This document shows, one piece after another, positions 49,344 to 58,782 of a DNA stretch of 64,000 nucleotides. A program made the position numbers and the translations under genes. Numbering within the stretch: position 1 is the first letter of the stretch; each line of letters starts with the position of its first letter. The notes beneath the pieces are model-generated. The model had not been told where the DNA came from and searched no databases. It was given only the letters and a program-made list of their open reading frames with translations. This DNA comes from Pseudomonas peradeniyensis (GTDB taxonomy: Bacteria; Pseudomonadota; Gammaproteobacteria; Pseudomonadales; Pseudomonadaceae), in contig NZ_JABWRJ020000001.1 in NCBI RefSeq assembly GCF_014268935.2, forward strand, positions 372,001 to 436,000, given 5' to 3'.

Positions 49344-50315
49344 ATGCAAATTGCCCTGGCCCCGATGGAGGGGCTGGTCGACAACATCCTGCGCGACGTC
49401 CTGACCCGGGTGGGCGGTATCGATTGGTGCGTCACCGAGTTCATCCGCGTCTGTGACCGCCTGCTGCCAGCTTCGTCGTTCGACAAGCTGGCGCCGGAGC
49501 TGCGCCAGGGCGCGCGCACCTCCGCCGGCGTGCCGATGCGCGTGCAACTGCTCGGCTCGGATCCGGTGTGCCTGGCTGAAAACGCGGCCCTGGCCTGCGA
49601 GCTGGGCGCGCCGGTCATCGACCTGAACTTCGGCTGCCCGGCCAAGACCGTCAACAAGTCCCGGGGTGGGGCGGTGCTGCTCAAGGAGCCCGAGCTGCTG
49701 CATGCCATCGTCCGCGAGGTGCGGCGCGCGGTGCCGGCGCATATCCCGGTGACCTCGAAGATGCGCCTGGGCTACGACAGCCCCGACGGCGCGCTGGACT
49801 GCGCCAGGGCGCTGGCCGAAGGCGGCTCGGCGCACCTGGTGGTGCATGCGCGAACCAAGGTCGAGGGCTACAAGCCGCCGGCCCATTGGGAGTGGGTGGC
49901 GCGGGTGCAGGATGTGGTCGCGGTGCCGGTGTTCGCCAATGGCGAGATCTGGACGGTCGATGATTGGCGGCGCTGCCGCGAGGTCAGTGGCGCCAGGGAC
50001 ATCATGCTGGGCCGTGGGCTGGTGTCGCGCCCGGACCTGGCCCTGCAGATCGCCGCGGCCCGCGATGGCGTCGAGTACCAGCCGATGAGCTGGGACGAGT
50101 TGCTGCCGCTGCTGCGCGAGTTCTGGCGCCAGGCCCAGGACAAGCTGTCGCCGCGCTACGCGCCGGGGCGGATGAAGCAGTGGCTGGCGATGCTGACCCG
50201 TGGCTATCCCGAGGCGGTGGCGCTGTTCGCCGAGTTGCGTCGGGAGGATGACTGCCAGCGGATCAGTGGGTTGCTGGGGATGGAGCTGCAGGCCGTCGAG
50301 GCTTGTGTCGCCTGA
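49344..50315 (+). CDS. dusC: tRNA-dihydrouridine(16) synthase DusC
   Basis: A 323-residue FMN enzyme reducing uridine 16 in the tRNA D-loop. The N-terminus [18 protein letters not shown] binds FMN; the catalytic cysteine is in [26 protein letters not shown] and [11 protein letters not shown] complete the barrel. The [13 protein letters not shown] segment is typical of DusC rather than DusA or DusB. Full length. Confidence 0.93.
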   Translation: MQIALAPMEGLVDNILRDVLTRVGGIDWCVTEFIRVCDRLLPASSFDKLAPELRQGARTSAGVPMRVQLLGSDPVCLAENAALACELGAPVIDLNFGCPAKTVNKSRGGAVLLKEPELLHAIVREVRRAVPAHIPVTSKMRLGYDSPDGALDCARALAEGGSAHLVVHARTKVEGYKPPAHWEWVARVQDVVAVPVFANGEIWTVDDWRRCREVSGARDIMLGRGLVSRPDLALQIAAARDGVEYQPMSWDELLPLLREFWRQAQDKLSPRYAPGRMKQWLAMLTRGYPEAVALFAELRREDDCQRISGLLGMELQAVEACVA

Positions 50316-50323
50316 GCTGGCGC

Positions 50324-50350
50324 GATCGCGGGGCCAGCCCGCTCCCACGA
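50324..50350. repeat. Single REP unit after dusC
   Basis: GATCGCGGGGCCAGCCCGCTCCCACGA, a standard REP core with a small change (CC for AA), between dusC and the ibpA promoter. Confidence 0.75.
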
Positions 50351-50385
50351 AGCCATACCCAGTCGAAAAATTTTTCAGGCCAGCC

Positions 50386-50412
50386 CTTGAAAGCCGTTTG
50401 CCCGGACATATC
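50386..50412 (+). promoter_or_regulatory. Sigma32-type heat-shock promoter of ibpA
   Basis: CTTGAAA (50386-50392) matches the sigma32 -35 exactly, and CCCGGACATATCT starting at 50401 resembles the -10 (CCCCATnT). Transcription would start near 50419. Confidence 0.65.
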
Positions 50413-50418
50413 TCTTGA

Positions 50419-50485
50419 GTACGCGATGCCGAAGTCGGGTCGCGTAGTGACTTTACTTGCTGAATCTCAGGAGTTAATGACCATG
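50419..50485 (+). ncRNA. ROSE-like RNA thermometer in the ibpA leader
   Basis: The predicted 5' leader contains TTGCT (50457-50461) 7 nt before AGGAG (50469-50473). This pair is the hallmark of ROSE thermometers: UUGCU closes over the Shine-Dalgarno sequence with a G-G mismatch and melts on heating. Short ROSE elements upstream of ibpA are established in Pseudomonas. Confidence 0.75.
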
Positions 50486-50926
50486 ACTACCGCTTTCTCT
50501 CTCGCACCGCTTTTCCGCAACTCCGTCGGTTTCGACCGTTTCAACGACCTGTTCGAAGCCGCCGCCCGTAACGAGGCCGGTAGCAGCTACCCGCCCTACA
50601 ACGTGGAAAAGCATGGCGATGACCACTATCGCATCGTGGTTGCCGCAGCCGGCTTCCAGGAACAGGACCTCGACCTGCAGGTCGAAAAAGGCGTCCTGAC
50701 CGTGACCGGCGGCAAGCGCGACAACGCCGGTGAAGGTGTCACCTTCCTGCACCAGGGCATTGCCCAGCGCGCCTTCAAGCTGTCGTTCCGCCTGGCCGAC
50801 CATATCGAGGTCAAGGGCGCGGGCCTGGCCAACGGCCTGCTCAGCATCGAACTGCTGCGCATCGTGCCGGAAGAAGCCAAGGCCAAGCGCATCCCGATCA
50901 ACGGCGAAAAGCCGGCGCTGAACTGA
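50483..50926 (+). CDS. ibpA: Small heat-shock protein IbpA (Hsp20)
   Basis: A 147-residue Hsp20 chaperone that holds unfolding proteins for refolding by DnaK/ClpB. The alpha-crystallin domain runs from about residue 37 to 125 (YPPYNVEKHGDDHYRIVVAAAGF ... ANGLLSIELLRIVPEE). The C-terminal IPI motif (KAKRIPINGEK) mediates oligomer assembly. I chose ATG 50483: AGGAG is 9 nt away, whereas the ATG at 50477 is only 3 nt away. Confidence 0.94.
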   Translation: MTTAFSLAPLFRNSVGFDRFNDLFEAAARNEAGSSYPPYNVEKHGDDHYRIVVAAAGFQEQDLDLQVEKGVLTVTGGKRDNAGEGVTFLHQGIAQRAFKLSFRLADHIEVKGAGLANGLLSIELLRIVPEEAKAKRIPINGEKPALN

Positions 50927-50944
50927 GTTCGGCGGGATGAAAGA

Positions 50945-50975
50945 AAGGGCACCTTCGGGTGCCCTTTCTGCTTTG
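50945..50975 (+). terminator. Terminator after ibpA
   Basis: Stem AAAGGGCACC / GGTGCCCTTT with the stable UUCG tetraloop and a T-rich tail, 19 bp after the stop. Confidence 0.9.
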
Positions 50976-51000
50976 TGCTGGGGATGAATGCCCTTTGACT

Positions 51001-51078
51001 GGCGTGGGAGCGGGCTTGTCCCGCGATTGCAATGCTGGGTCTCATACCGCAATCGCGGGGCAAGCCCGCTCCCACGCC
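51001..51078. repeat. REP pair
   Basis: Facing REP units GGCGTGGGAGCGGGCTTGTC and GGGCAAGCCCGCTCCCACGC between convergent ibpA and the GGDEF/EAL gene. Confidence 0.85.
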
Positions 51079-51103
51079 ATGCGTGAACTGTTACCAGGCC
51101 AGT

Positions 51104-54100
51104 TCAGTAATCCGCCGGCGCCTCCAGCAGCATCTGGCGGAACTCCGGCAACGGCAGCGGCCGGCTGTGCAGGTAGCCCTGGTACAGGTGGCAACCCAGC
51201 CGCTCGAGGAATTCCAGCTGCTCGGTCAGCTCCACGCCCTCGGCAATCACCGCCAGTTCCAGGCTGCGGGCCATGGCGACGATGGCGCGGACGATCTCGG
51301 CGTCGTTGGGGTCGACCGGCGCGTCGCGCACGAAGGTCTGGTCGATCTTCAGCGCATCCACCGGCAGGCGCTTGAGGTAGGTGAGCGAGGAATACCCGGT
51401 GCCGAAGTCGTCCATGGCGAAGCTCACGCCGTAGCCCTTGAGCTCGCGCATCTTGCTGATGGTGTCCTCCAGGTTCTGGATGACGATGCCTTCGGTGATC
51501 TCCAGCGTCAGCATGCGCCGCGGCAGGCGGTAGTCGTCGAGGCTGCGCAGCACCCGCTCGACGAAGTCGTTCTGGCGGAACTGCCGCGGGCTGATGTTGA
51601 CGCACAGGCTGAAGTCGTCGGCGTCGATCAGGCCGTCCGCGAGCATGCGCGCGCAGGCATCGCAGGCTTCGTCGAGGATCCAGCTGCCGACTTCGAGGAT
51701 CAGGCCGCTTTCCTCCAGCACCTGGATGAACTGCGCCGGCGGTTGCTGGCCCAGTTGCGGGTGGTGCCAGCGCAGCAGCACCTCGGCGCCGACGATGCGG
51801 TTGTCGCGGGCATCGACCTGGGGCTGGAAGTGCAGGGCCAGTTCGCCCCGGGCCAGGGCCAGGCGCAGGTCGCTCTCCATGCGCAGGCGCTCGCTGGCGG
51901 CCTTCTGCATGGTGGTGTGGAACAGCTGGGTGGTGTTGCGGCCGGAGTCCTTGGCCCGGTACAGGGCGATGTCGGCGCGCTTGAGCAGGTCGGCGGGGGT
52001 AGCGCCATGGTCGGGGATCAGCGCCACGCCGATGCTCGGCGTCACCTGCAGGCGCTGGCCGTCCAGCGACATCGGCTCGGCCAGCAGCTCGCGCAGGGTG
52101 TCGGCCAGCTCGCGGACCCGGGTCTCGACCACCTCGCGGCTGCCCTCCAGGCCGCTGAGCAGCACCACGAACTCGTCGCCGCCCAGGCGCGCCACGGTGT
52201 CTTCCAGGCGCACGCTGGCCTCGAGGCGGGCGGTGATGATCTTCAGCACCGTGTCGCCCACCGGATGGCCGAGAGAGTCGTTGATGTGCTTGAAGTGGTC
52301 GAGGTCGAGGAACAGCAGCGCGCCGCGCAGGTTGTGGCGCTTGAGCAGGGCGATCTGCTGGCTCAGGCGGTCCATCAGCAGGGCGCGGTTGGGCAGGTTG
52401 GTCAGCGGGTCGTGGTAGGCCAGGTGGCGGATCTGCGCCTGGGCGTTCTTCAGCAGGCTGACGTCGCGGGCGTTGATCAGCAGGCAATCGGTCTCGTTGA
52501 GGCTGATCGGCTCCACCGAGACTTCCACGGTAAGGATGTCGCCACGCTTGTTGCGCCCGAGCATCTCGCGGTGATGCACCCGGCCGCGCTCGCGCAGCTC
52601 GTTGAGCAGGGCGGCGCGCTGTTTTTCATCGGCCCAGATGCCGATCTCGTAGACCGTGCGCCCCACCACTTCCTCGGGGCTGTAGCCGGTCAGCCGGCTG
52701 AAGCCGTCGTTGACCTCCACGTAGCGCCCGCTCTGGCGTTCGGTGATGGTGATGGCGTCGGGGCTGGAGTGGAAGGCCTTGGCGAATTTCTCTTCGCTGG
52801 CCTTGAGCGCCGCCTCGGCGCGTTGCTGCTGGGTGATGTCGCGCAGGGTAGTGACGCTGCAGGGTTGGCTGTCGACGCTGATCAGGCGGCTGGAGATCAC
52901 GCAGGTCAGCGGCGTGCCGTTGCGGTGGTTGACCACCACTGCCACGTTGCTCAGGGCCTGGTCGCGGATCACCCGCTCGATGCGCTGGGCGCGCTCGGCC
53001 GATTCGGCCCACAGGCCGATCTCCTCGGCGGTCTGGCCGAGGATCTGCTCCGGGTTCCAGCCGAAGGTCTGGCTGAAGGCCGGGTTGATCTCGATGAACT
53101 GGCCAGTGTCCTGGCGGGTCACGCAGATCGGGTCGGGGCTGACCTGGAACAGGCTGGCGAATTTTTCTTCCGAGGCGCTCAGGCGCTGCTCGCGCTCGAC
53201 CTGGTCGGTGATGTCGAGCAGGGTGCCGGCCATGCGCAGCGGGTTGCCCTGGTCGTCACGGTACAGCCGGGCGCGGCTTTCGATATAGCGCGAGGCGCCG
53301 TTGTCCAGCTGCACGCGGTAGGTGATCTGGTAGTTGCCCGCCGGCCCCTCGCGCAGGCTACGGTAGGCCTGGCGCATGGCACTGCGCTCGTGCTCGGGCA
53401 CGCCTTCGAAGAACGCCTCGAACGACTCGTGGAACGGCACCGGGTCCAGCCCATGGAGCTGGGCGGCGCGGGCCGAGCCGTAGAGCATGCCGCTGGGGAT
53501 GTGCCAGTCCCAGGTGCCGAGCTGGGCCGAGTCCAGGGCCAGGTCGAGGCGCTCCTGGCTGTCCTTGAGCGCCTGTTCGGCGCGTTTGCGCTCGGTGGTG
53601 TCGACGAAGGTGCTGATCAGGTAGGTGACGCCTTCGAGCTCGATGCCCTGGGTGCAGAGGATGCCGTCGTGGATCTTGCCGCTGGTGGCGCGGAACTGCA
53701 CCTCCAGGGTGAACGGCCCGCTGCCGGCGCGGGTGGCGTCCATCACCAGGTGGCGCTGCTCGGGATTGACCCACAGGCCCAGCTCCAGGCTGGTCTTGCC
53801 GACCACCTGGGCGCCCGGCCAGCCGAACATGTGCTCGAAATGCTGGTTGACCTCGATGATCAGGCCGTCGTGGCGGCGGGTCAGGAGGATGGCGTTGGGG
53901 CTGAGGTGGAACAGGGTGGCGAAGCGCTTTTCCGAGTTGATCAGCGCGGTTTCCCGCTCACGCTGGCGGGTGATCTCGCGAATGACCCCGATCATCTGTG
54001 GCCGGCCATGGGGGTCGTGGGTCAGGCTGCCGTTGATCTCCAGCCAGTGCACGCTGCCATCGGGCCAGCGGATGCGGTGGCGCATGGCCTGCTCCACCGG

Positions 54101-54400
54101 CTCGCCGTTGACCACGGCCTGGAACGCCTGGCGGGTGCGGGCGCGGTCTTCCTCGGGAAGCAGGTCGAGGTAGTCGACGTCGTTGGGCAGCGGGCGCTGC
54201 GGATCGAAGCCGAACAGTGCCTGGGTGCCCCGTGACCAGCTCACCCGGCCACTCTCGATGTCCCACAGCCAGGCGCCCAGGCGCGCGCCGTTGAGCGCGG
54301 CCAGCAGCTGGGGAGCGTTCTGCCAGGCCAGCTCCGATTCCTGGGGATCGGCCGCAGGGATGCGTGGCAGGCGCGGAAAGCGGTTTGCTGATTTGGGCAT
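51104..54400 (-). CDS. Multi-PAS GGDEF-EAL cyclic-di-GMP protein
   Basis: A 1098-residue cytosolic signalling protein. Five PAS domains in a row (about 30-150, 155-280, 285-410, 415-540, 545-665), several with PAC segments, then GGDEF (about 680-835) and EAL (about 850-1090). The cyclase motif is intact (RLGGDEFVVLL) with an RxxD inhibitory site five residues before it (RLED). The EAL signature reads EVLLRW, with NISPRQF, LEITEG, DDFGTGYSSL, LKIDQTF, IAEGVE and the terminal QGYL glutamine present, so phosphodiesterase activity is likely. No membrane segment is seen. I chose ATG 54400 (MPKSANRF); the frame reaches back to 54478. Confidence 0.92.
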   Translation of the reverse strand: MPKSANRFPRLPRIPAADPQESELAWQNAPQLLAALNGARLGAWLWDIESGRVSWSRGTQALFGFDPQRPLPNDVDYLDLLPEEDRARTRQAFQAVVNGEPVEQAMRHRIRWPDGSVHWLEINGSLTHDPHGRPQMIGVIREITRQRERETALINSEKRFATLFHLSPNAILLTRRHDGLIIEVNQHFEHMFGWPGAQVVGKTSLELGLWVNPEQRHLVMDATRAGSGPFTLEVQFRATSGKIHDGILCTQGIELEGVTYLISTFVDTTERKRAEQALKDSQERLDLALDSAQLGTWDWHIPSGMLYGSARAAQLHGLDPVPFHESFEAFFEGVPEHERSAMRQAYRSLREGPAGNYQITYRVQLDNGASRYIESRARLYRDDQGNPLRMAGTLLDITDQVEREQRLSASEEKFASLFQVSPDPICVTRQDTGQFIEINPAFSQTFGWNPEQILGQTAEEIGLWAESAERAQRIERVIRDQALSNVAVVVNHRNGTPLTCVISSRLISVDSQPCSVTTLRDITQQQRAEAALKASEEKFAKAFHSSPDAITITERQSGRYVEVNDGFSRLTGYSPEEVVGRTVYEIGIWADEKQRAALLNELRERGRVHHREMLGRNKRGDILTVEVSVEPISLNETDCLLINARDVSLLKNAQAQIRHLAYHDPLTNLPNRALLMDRLSQQIALLKRHNLRGALLFLDLDHFKHINDSLGHPVGDTVLKIITARLEASVRLEDTVARLGGDEFVVLLSGLEGSREVVETRVRELADTLRELLAEPMSLDGQRLQVTPSIGVALIPDHGATPADLLKRADIALYRAKDSGRNTTQLFHTTMQKAASERLRMESDLRLALARGELALHFQPQVDARDNRIVGAEVLLRWHHPQLGQQPPAQFIQVLEESGLILEVGSWILDEACDACARMLADGLIDADDFSLCVNISPRQFRQNDFVERVLRSLDDYRLPRRMLTLEITEGIVIQNLEDTISKMRELKGYGVSFAMDDFGTGYSSLTYLKRLPVDALKIDQTFVRDAPVDPNDAEIVRAIVAMARSLELAVIAEGVELTEQLEFLERLGCHLYQGYLHSRPLPLPEFRQMLLEAPADY

Positions 54401-54461
54401 CGGTACCAGACCTTTGGCGGAAAACGCGTCCTTGTGGATGTCATGCCGTACTGACGAGCGG

Positions 54462-55340
54462 TCAGGCGGACCCTGCATGGCTGTCGAGCAAGGCCATGAA
54501 GGCCCTGGCCGCGTTCGACAGCGTGCGTTCGGTATGCAGTATGTAGCCTAGCTGGCGTGACAGCTGTATGCCGGGCAGGGCGATGGGCGCCACCTGTTCA
54601 TCGAGCATAGTACGTGGCAGCACGCTCCACGCCAGGCCGATCGACACCATCATCTTGATGGTTTCCAGGTAGTTGGTGCTCATGGCGATGTTCGGCACCA
54701 GGCCCTGGCTCTCGAACAGGCGCTGGACGATATGGTGGGTGAAGGTGTTGCCGCCGGGGAACACCGCCGGGTGGCGCGCCACGTCGGCCAGGCTGACCGC
54801 GCCATTGCTGGCCAGCGGGTGCTCGGGCGAGGCGACGAAGTCCAGGGCGTCGTCCCACACCGGCACTGCCCGTACCAGGTGGTGCGGCTCGGGCGCCAGG
54901 GTGATCACGGCAATTTCGGCGCGGCCGTGCAGCACCTCGTCGTAGGCCGCCTCCGAGTCGAGGAACTGGATATCCAGGGCCACCGCCGGGTACTGGCGGG
55001 TGAAGGCACGCAGCAGCGGCGGCAGGCGGTGCAGGCCGATGTGATGGCTGGTGGCCAGGGTCAGGCGACCGCTCACCGCCCCGGTGAGGTTGGTCAGGGC
55101 GCGGCGGGTATCATCGAGTACGTTGAGGATCTGATAAGCACGGGGCAGCAGGGCGCGGCCGGCCTCGGTGAGGGTGATCTCGCGGCCCAGGCGGTCGAAC
55201 AGGCGCACGTCCAGTTGCTGCTCGAGGCCGGCGATGCGTTTGCTGATGGCCGGCTGGGTCAGGTGCAGGCGTTCGCCCGCCCCGGAAAAACTGCCGGTTT
55301 CGGCGATGGCGATGAAGGCGCTGAGGTTGGCCAGGTCCAT
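54462..55340 (-). CDS. LysR family transcriptional regulator
   Basis: A 292-residue LysR regulator. The HTH is at about 3-60 (LANLSAFIAIAETGSFSGAGERLHLTQPAISKRI ... LGREITLTEAGRALLP), followed by a substrate-binding domain. Divergent from leuC with a 131-bp gap containing a LysR-type palindrome, so it probably controls the leucine genes and itself; the leucine-pathway co-inducer is inference. Its end lies close to the GGDEF/EAL start. Confidence 0.9.
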   Translation of the reverse strand: MDLANLSAFIAIAETGSFSGAGERLHLTQPAISKRIAGLEQQLDVRLFDRLGREITLTEAGRALLPRAYQILNVLDDTRRALTNLTGAVSGRLTLATSHHIGLHRLPPLLRAFTRQYPAVALDIQFLDSEAAYDEVLHGRAEIAVITLAPEPHHLVRAVPVWDDALDFVASPEHPLASNGAVSLADVARHPAVFPGGNTFTHHIVQRLFESQGLVPNIAMSTNYLETIKMMVSIGLAWSVLPRTMLDEQVAPIALPGIQLSRQLGYILHTERTLSNAARAFMALLDSHAGSA

Positions 55341-55380
55341 CTATTTGAATTCCTGATGGTTATGCAAAGCATGAAAATTA

Positions 55381-55397
55381 TGAATTTGAGTTATTCA
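55381..55397. promoter_or_regulatory. Candidate LysR operator between lysR and leuC
   Basis: TGAATTTGAGTTATTCA is an interrupted palindrome (TGAAT-N7-ATTCA) of LysR-box shape, 41 bp from the lysR start and 75 bp from leuC. Confidence 0.5.
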
Positions 55398-55471
55398 ATC
55401 TATCGCCATAGCATCGTCCGTACAAGCCAAGGGGTCTTTGGCATAGAAAGACGCTGATGAGGAACAGTCTG

Positions 55472-56905
55472 ATGGCTGGCAAAACGCTCTACGACAAACT
55501 CTGGGAAGCTCATGAGGTCAAGCGCCGCGATGACGGCTCGTCCTTGATCTACATCGACCGCCACATCATCCACGAGGTGACTTCGCCCCAGGCTTTCGAA
55601 GGCCTGCGCCTGGCCAGCCGCAAACCCTGGCGCATCGACGCCAACATCGCCACCCCCGACCACAACGTGCCGACCACGCCGGAGCGCAAGGGCGGTATCG
55701 AGGCCATCGTCGACCAGGTGTCGCGCCTTCAGGTGCAGACCCTCGATGAGAACTGTGACGAATATGGCATCGTCGAATTCAAGATGAATGACGAGCGTCA
55801 GGGTATCGTCCATGTCATCAGCCCGGAGCAGGGTGCGACCTTGCCGGGCATGACCGTGGTCTGCGGCGACTCGCACACCTCCACCCACGGCGCGTTCGGC
55901 GCCTTGGCCCATGGCATCGGCACCTCCGAGGTCGAGCATGTGCTCGCCACCCAGTGCCTGGTGGCCAAGAAAATGAAGAACATGCTGGTGCGCGTCGAGG
56001 GTGAATTGCCCGCCGGCGTCACCGCCAAGGACATCGTCCTCGCCGTGATCGGCAAGATCGGCACCGCCGGCGGCAACGGCCACGCCATGGAGTTCGCCGG
56101 CAGCGCCATCCGCGAGCTGTCGATGGAAGGCCGCATGACCATCTGCAACATGTCCATCGAAGCCGGGGCCCGGGTAGGCCTGGTGGCTGTCGACGGCACT
56201 ACCGTCGCCTATGTCGAAGGCCGTCCGTACGCGCCGAAGGGCGAGCAGTGGACGCAGGCCGTCGAGGCCTGGAAAGGCCTGGTGTCCGACGCCGACGCTG
56301 TGTTCGATACCGTGGTCGAACTCGACGCCGCGCAGATCAAGCCGCAGGTCAGCTGGGGCACTTCGCCGGAGATGGTCCTGGCCGTCGACCAGCGCGTGCC
56401 GGACCCGGCCGCCGAGCCCGACCTGATCAAGCGCGGCTCGATCGAGCGCGCCCTCAAGTACATGGGCCTGGCCGCCAACCAGGCGATCACCGAGATCAAG
56501 CTCGATCGCGTGTTCATCGGCTCGTGCACCAACTCGCGCATCGAAGACCTGCGCGCCGCCGCCGAGATCGCCAAGGGCCGCAAGGTCGCCGCCAACGTCA
56601 AGCAGGCGCTGGTGGTGCCGGGCTCGGGCCTGGTCAAGGCCCAGGCCGAGCGCGAAGGGCTGGACAAGATCTTCCTGGAGGCCGGCTTCGAATGGCGTGA
56701 ACCGGGCTGCTCGATGTGCCTGGCAATGAACCCGGACCGCCTGGAAAGCGGCGAGCACTGCGCGTCCACCTCCAACCGCAACTTCGAAGGTCGCCAGGGC
56801 GCCGGTGGTCGTACCCACCTGGTCAGCCCGGCCATGGCCGCCGCCGCCGCGGTGACCGGCCACTTCATCGATGTCCGCGAGTTGATCCAAGGGAGCGCAG
56901 CATGA
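55472..56905 (+). CDS. leuC: 3-isopropylmalate dehydratase large subunit
   Basis: The 477-residue large subunit of isopropylmalate isomerase, holding the [4Fe-4S] cluster; leucine biosynthesis. Cluster cysteines are in [12 protein letters not shown] and [11 protein letters not shown]. The aconitase-fold blocks [14 protein letters not shown] and GRTHLVSP are present. I chose ATG 55472 ([16 protein letters not shown]), GAGGAA upstream. It overlaps leuD by 4 nt. Confidence 0.96.
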   Translation: MAGKTLYDKLWEAHEVKRRDDGSSLIYIDRHIIHEVTSPQAFEGLRLASRKPWRIDANIATPDHNVPTTPERKGGIEAIVDQVSRLQVQTLDENCDEYGIVEFKMNDERQGIVHVISPEQGATLPGMTVVCGDSHTSTHGAFGALAHGIGTSEVEHVLATQCLVAKKMKNMLVRVEGELPAGVTAKDIVLAVIGKIGTAGGNGHAMEFAGSAIRELSMEGRMTICNMSIEAGARVGLVAVDGTTVAYVEGRPYAPKGEQWTQAVEAWKGLVSDADAVFDTVVELDAAQIKPQVSWGTSPEMVLAVDQRVPDPAAEPDLIKRGSIERALKYMGLAANQAITEIKLDRVFIGSCTNSRIEDLRAAAEIAKGRKVAANVKQALVVPGSGLVKAQAEREGLDKIFLEAGFEWREPGCSMCLAMNPDRLESGEHCASTSNRNFEGRQGAGGRTHLVSPAMAAAAAVTGHFIDVRELIQGSAA

Positions 56906-57546
56906 AAGCCTTTACCCAGCACACCGGTCTTGTCGCGCCATTGGATCGTGCCAACGTCGACACCGACCAGATCATTCCCAAGCAGTTCCTCAAGTCGATC
57001 AAGCGCACCGGCTTCGGCCCCAACCTGTTCGACGAGTGGCGTTATCTGGACGTCGGCCAGCCTTACCAGGACAACAGCAAGCGTCCGTTGAACCAGGATT
57101 TCGTGCTCAACCATGCGCGTTACCAGGGTGCCAGCGTGTTGCTGGCGCGGGAAAACTTCGGTTGCGGCTCTAGCCGCGAGCACGCCCCATGGGCGCTCGA
57201 CGAGTACGGTTTCCGCAGCGTGATCGCGCCGAGCTTCGCCGACATCTTCTTCAACAACAGCTTCAAGAACGGCCTGTTGCCGATCATTCTCGACGCTGCC
57301 GAGGTCGACGAGCTGTTCAAGCAGGTCGAGGCCAATCCGGGTTACCAGCTGACCATCGACCTCGAGGCCCAGGCCGTGACCCGCCCGGACGGCAAGGTAC
57401 TGAAGTTCGAGATCGACGCGTTCCGCAAGCATTGCCTGCTCAACGGCCTGGACGATATCGGCCTGACCCTGCAGGACAGCGACGCGATCAAGGCGTTCGA
57501 GGGCAAGCACCGCGCCAGCCAGCCCTGGTTGTTCCGCGACGCGTGA
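56902..57546 (+). CDS. leuD: 3-isopropylmalate dehydratase small subunit
   Basis: The 214-residue swivel-domain subunit that completes the isomerase active site with Leu[15 protein letters not shown] at the N-terminus and [16 protein letters not shown] are family signatures. ATG 56902 overlaps the leuC stop, so the two subunits are translationally coupled. Only 90 bp separate it from leuB. Confidence 0.96.
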   Translation: MKAFTQHTGLVAPLDRANVDTDQIIPKQFLKSIKRTGFGPNLFDEWRYLDVGQPYQDNSKRPLNQDFVLNHARYQGASVLLARENFGCGSSREHAPWALDEYGFRSVIAPSFADIFFNNSFKNGLLPIILDAAEVDELFKQVEANPGYQLTIDLEAQAVTRPDGKVLKFEIDAFRKHCLLNGLDDIGLTLQDSDAIKAFEGKHRASQPWLFRDA

Positions 57547-57636
57547 TTGACTGCTTGCCCCGCGCAGAGGGGCATTGGACACTGAAGTACTTCGGCGCGG
57601 CTGCGAGGCGCGCCGCTTGATTGGATAGAGGAAAGC
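57547..57636 (+). pseudogene. Possible 3' remnant of a methyltransferase gene
   Basis: The leuD-leuB gap contains an open stretch ending TGA (57618-57620) that would encode ...[17 protein letters not shown]. The WTLKYFG segment reminds me of the C-terminus of the class I methyltransferase that I recall between leuD and leuB in other pseudomonads. If so, all but the last codons have been deleted here. Recognition is by memory and weak. Confidence 0.3.
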
Positions 57637-58719
57637 ATGAGCAAGCAGATTCTGATTCTCCCAGGTGACGGCATCGGCCCGGAAATCATGGCCGAGGCGG
57701 TCAAGGTGCTGGAACTGGCCAACGACAAGTTCCAGCTCGGCTTCAGCCTCACCCACGATGTGATCGGTGGCGCGGCCATCGACAAGCACGGCGTGCCGCT
57801 GGCCGACGAGACCCTGGCGCGTGCGCGCCAGGCCGACGCCGTGCTGCTGGGCGCCGTGGGCGGCCCGAAGTGGGACAAGATCGAGCGTGACATCCGTCCG
57901 GAGCGCGGCCTGCTGAAGATCCGTTCGCAACTGGGCCTGTTCGCCAACCTGCGCCCGGCCATCCTCTATCCGCAACTGGCCGATGCCTCGTCGCTCAAGC
58001 CCGAGATCGTTTCCGGCCTGGACATCCTCATCGTCCGCGAGCTGACCGGCGGCATCTACTTCGGCGCGCCACGCGGCCAGCGCGAGCTGGAAGGCGGCGA
58101 GCGCCAGGCCTACGACACCCTGCCGTACAGCGAGAGCGAAGTGCGCCGCATCGCTCGTGTCGGCTTCGACATGGCCCGCGTGCGCGGCAAGAAGCTGTGC
58201 TCGGTGGACAAGGCCAACGTCCTGGCGTCCAGCCAGCTGTGGCGCGAAGTGGTCGAAGAGGTGGCCAAGGGCTACCCGGACGTCGAGCTGAGCCACATGT
58301 ACGTGGACAACGCCGCCATGCAGCTGGTGCGCGCGCCCAAGCAGTTCGACGTGGTGGTGACCGACAACATGTTCGGCGACATCCTGTCGGATGAGGCTTC
58401 CATGCTCACCGGTTCCATCGGCATGCTGCCGTCGGCGTCGCTGGATGCCGACAACAAGGGCATGTACGAGCCGTGCCACGGTTCGGCGCCGGACATCGCC
58501 GGGCAGGGCATCGCCAACCCGCTGGCGACCATTCTCTCGGTGTCGATGATGCTGCGCTACAGCTTCAACCAGACGGCCGCCGCCGAGGCGATCGAGCAGG
58601 CGGTGAGCCGGGTGCTGGACCAGGGCCTGCGCACCGGCGACATCTTCTCCGAGGGCTGCCGCAAGGTGGGTACGCAGGAAATGGGCGACGCAGTAGTCGC
58701 AGCGCTGCGGAATCTGTAA
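57637..58719 (+). CDS. leuB: 3-isopropylmalate dehydrogenase
   Basis: A 360-residue NAD-dependent oxidative decarboxylase giving 2-oxoisocaproate, third leucine step. [12 protein letters not shown] at the N-terminus, [10 protein letters not shown], and the metal/cofactor block [18 protein letters not shown] are typical, as is [21 protein letters not shown] with GAGGAAAGC upstream. Terminator-like hairpin after it. Confidence 0.97.
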   Translation: MSKQILILPGDGIGPEIMAEAVKVLELANDKFQLGFSLTHDVIGGAAIDKHGVPLADETLARARQADAVLLGAVGGPKWDKIERDIRPERGLLKIRSQLGLFANLRPAILYPQLADASSLKPEIVSGLDILIVRELTGGIYFGAPRGQRELEGGERQAYDTLPYSESEVRRIARVGFDMARVRGKKLCSVDKANVLASSQLWREVVEEVAKGYPDVELSHMYVDNAAMQLVRAPKQFDVVVTDNMFGDILSDEASMLTGSIGMLPSASLDADNKGMYEPCHGSAPDIAGQGIANPLATILSVSMMLRYSFNQTAAAEAIEQAVSRVLDQGLRTGDIFSEGCRKVGTQEMGDAVVAALRNL

Positions 58720-58726
58720 TCTCTCT

Positions 58727-58764
58727 GGCCCGCCACCAAAAACTCCCGGTGGCGGCCCACTTTT
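58727..58764 (+). terminator. Hairpin terminator after leuB
   Basis: GGCCCGCCACC / GGTGGCGGCC (one bulge) followed by CACTTTTAGC, 8 bp after leuB; it separates leuB from asd. Confidence 0.65.
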
Positions 58765-58782
58765 AGCAAAGGTGTAGTTGCG

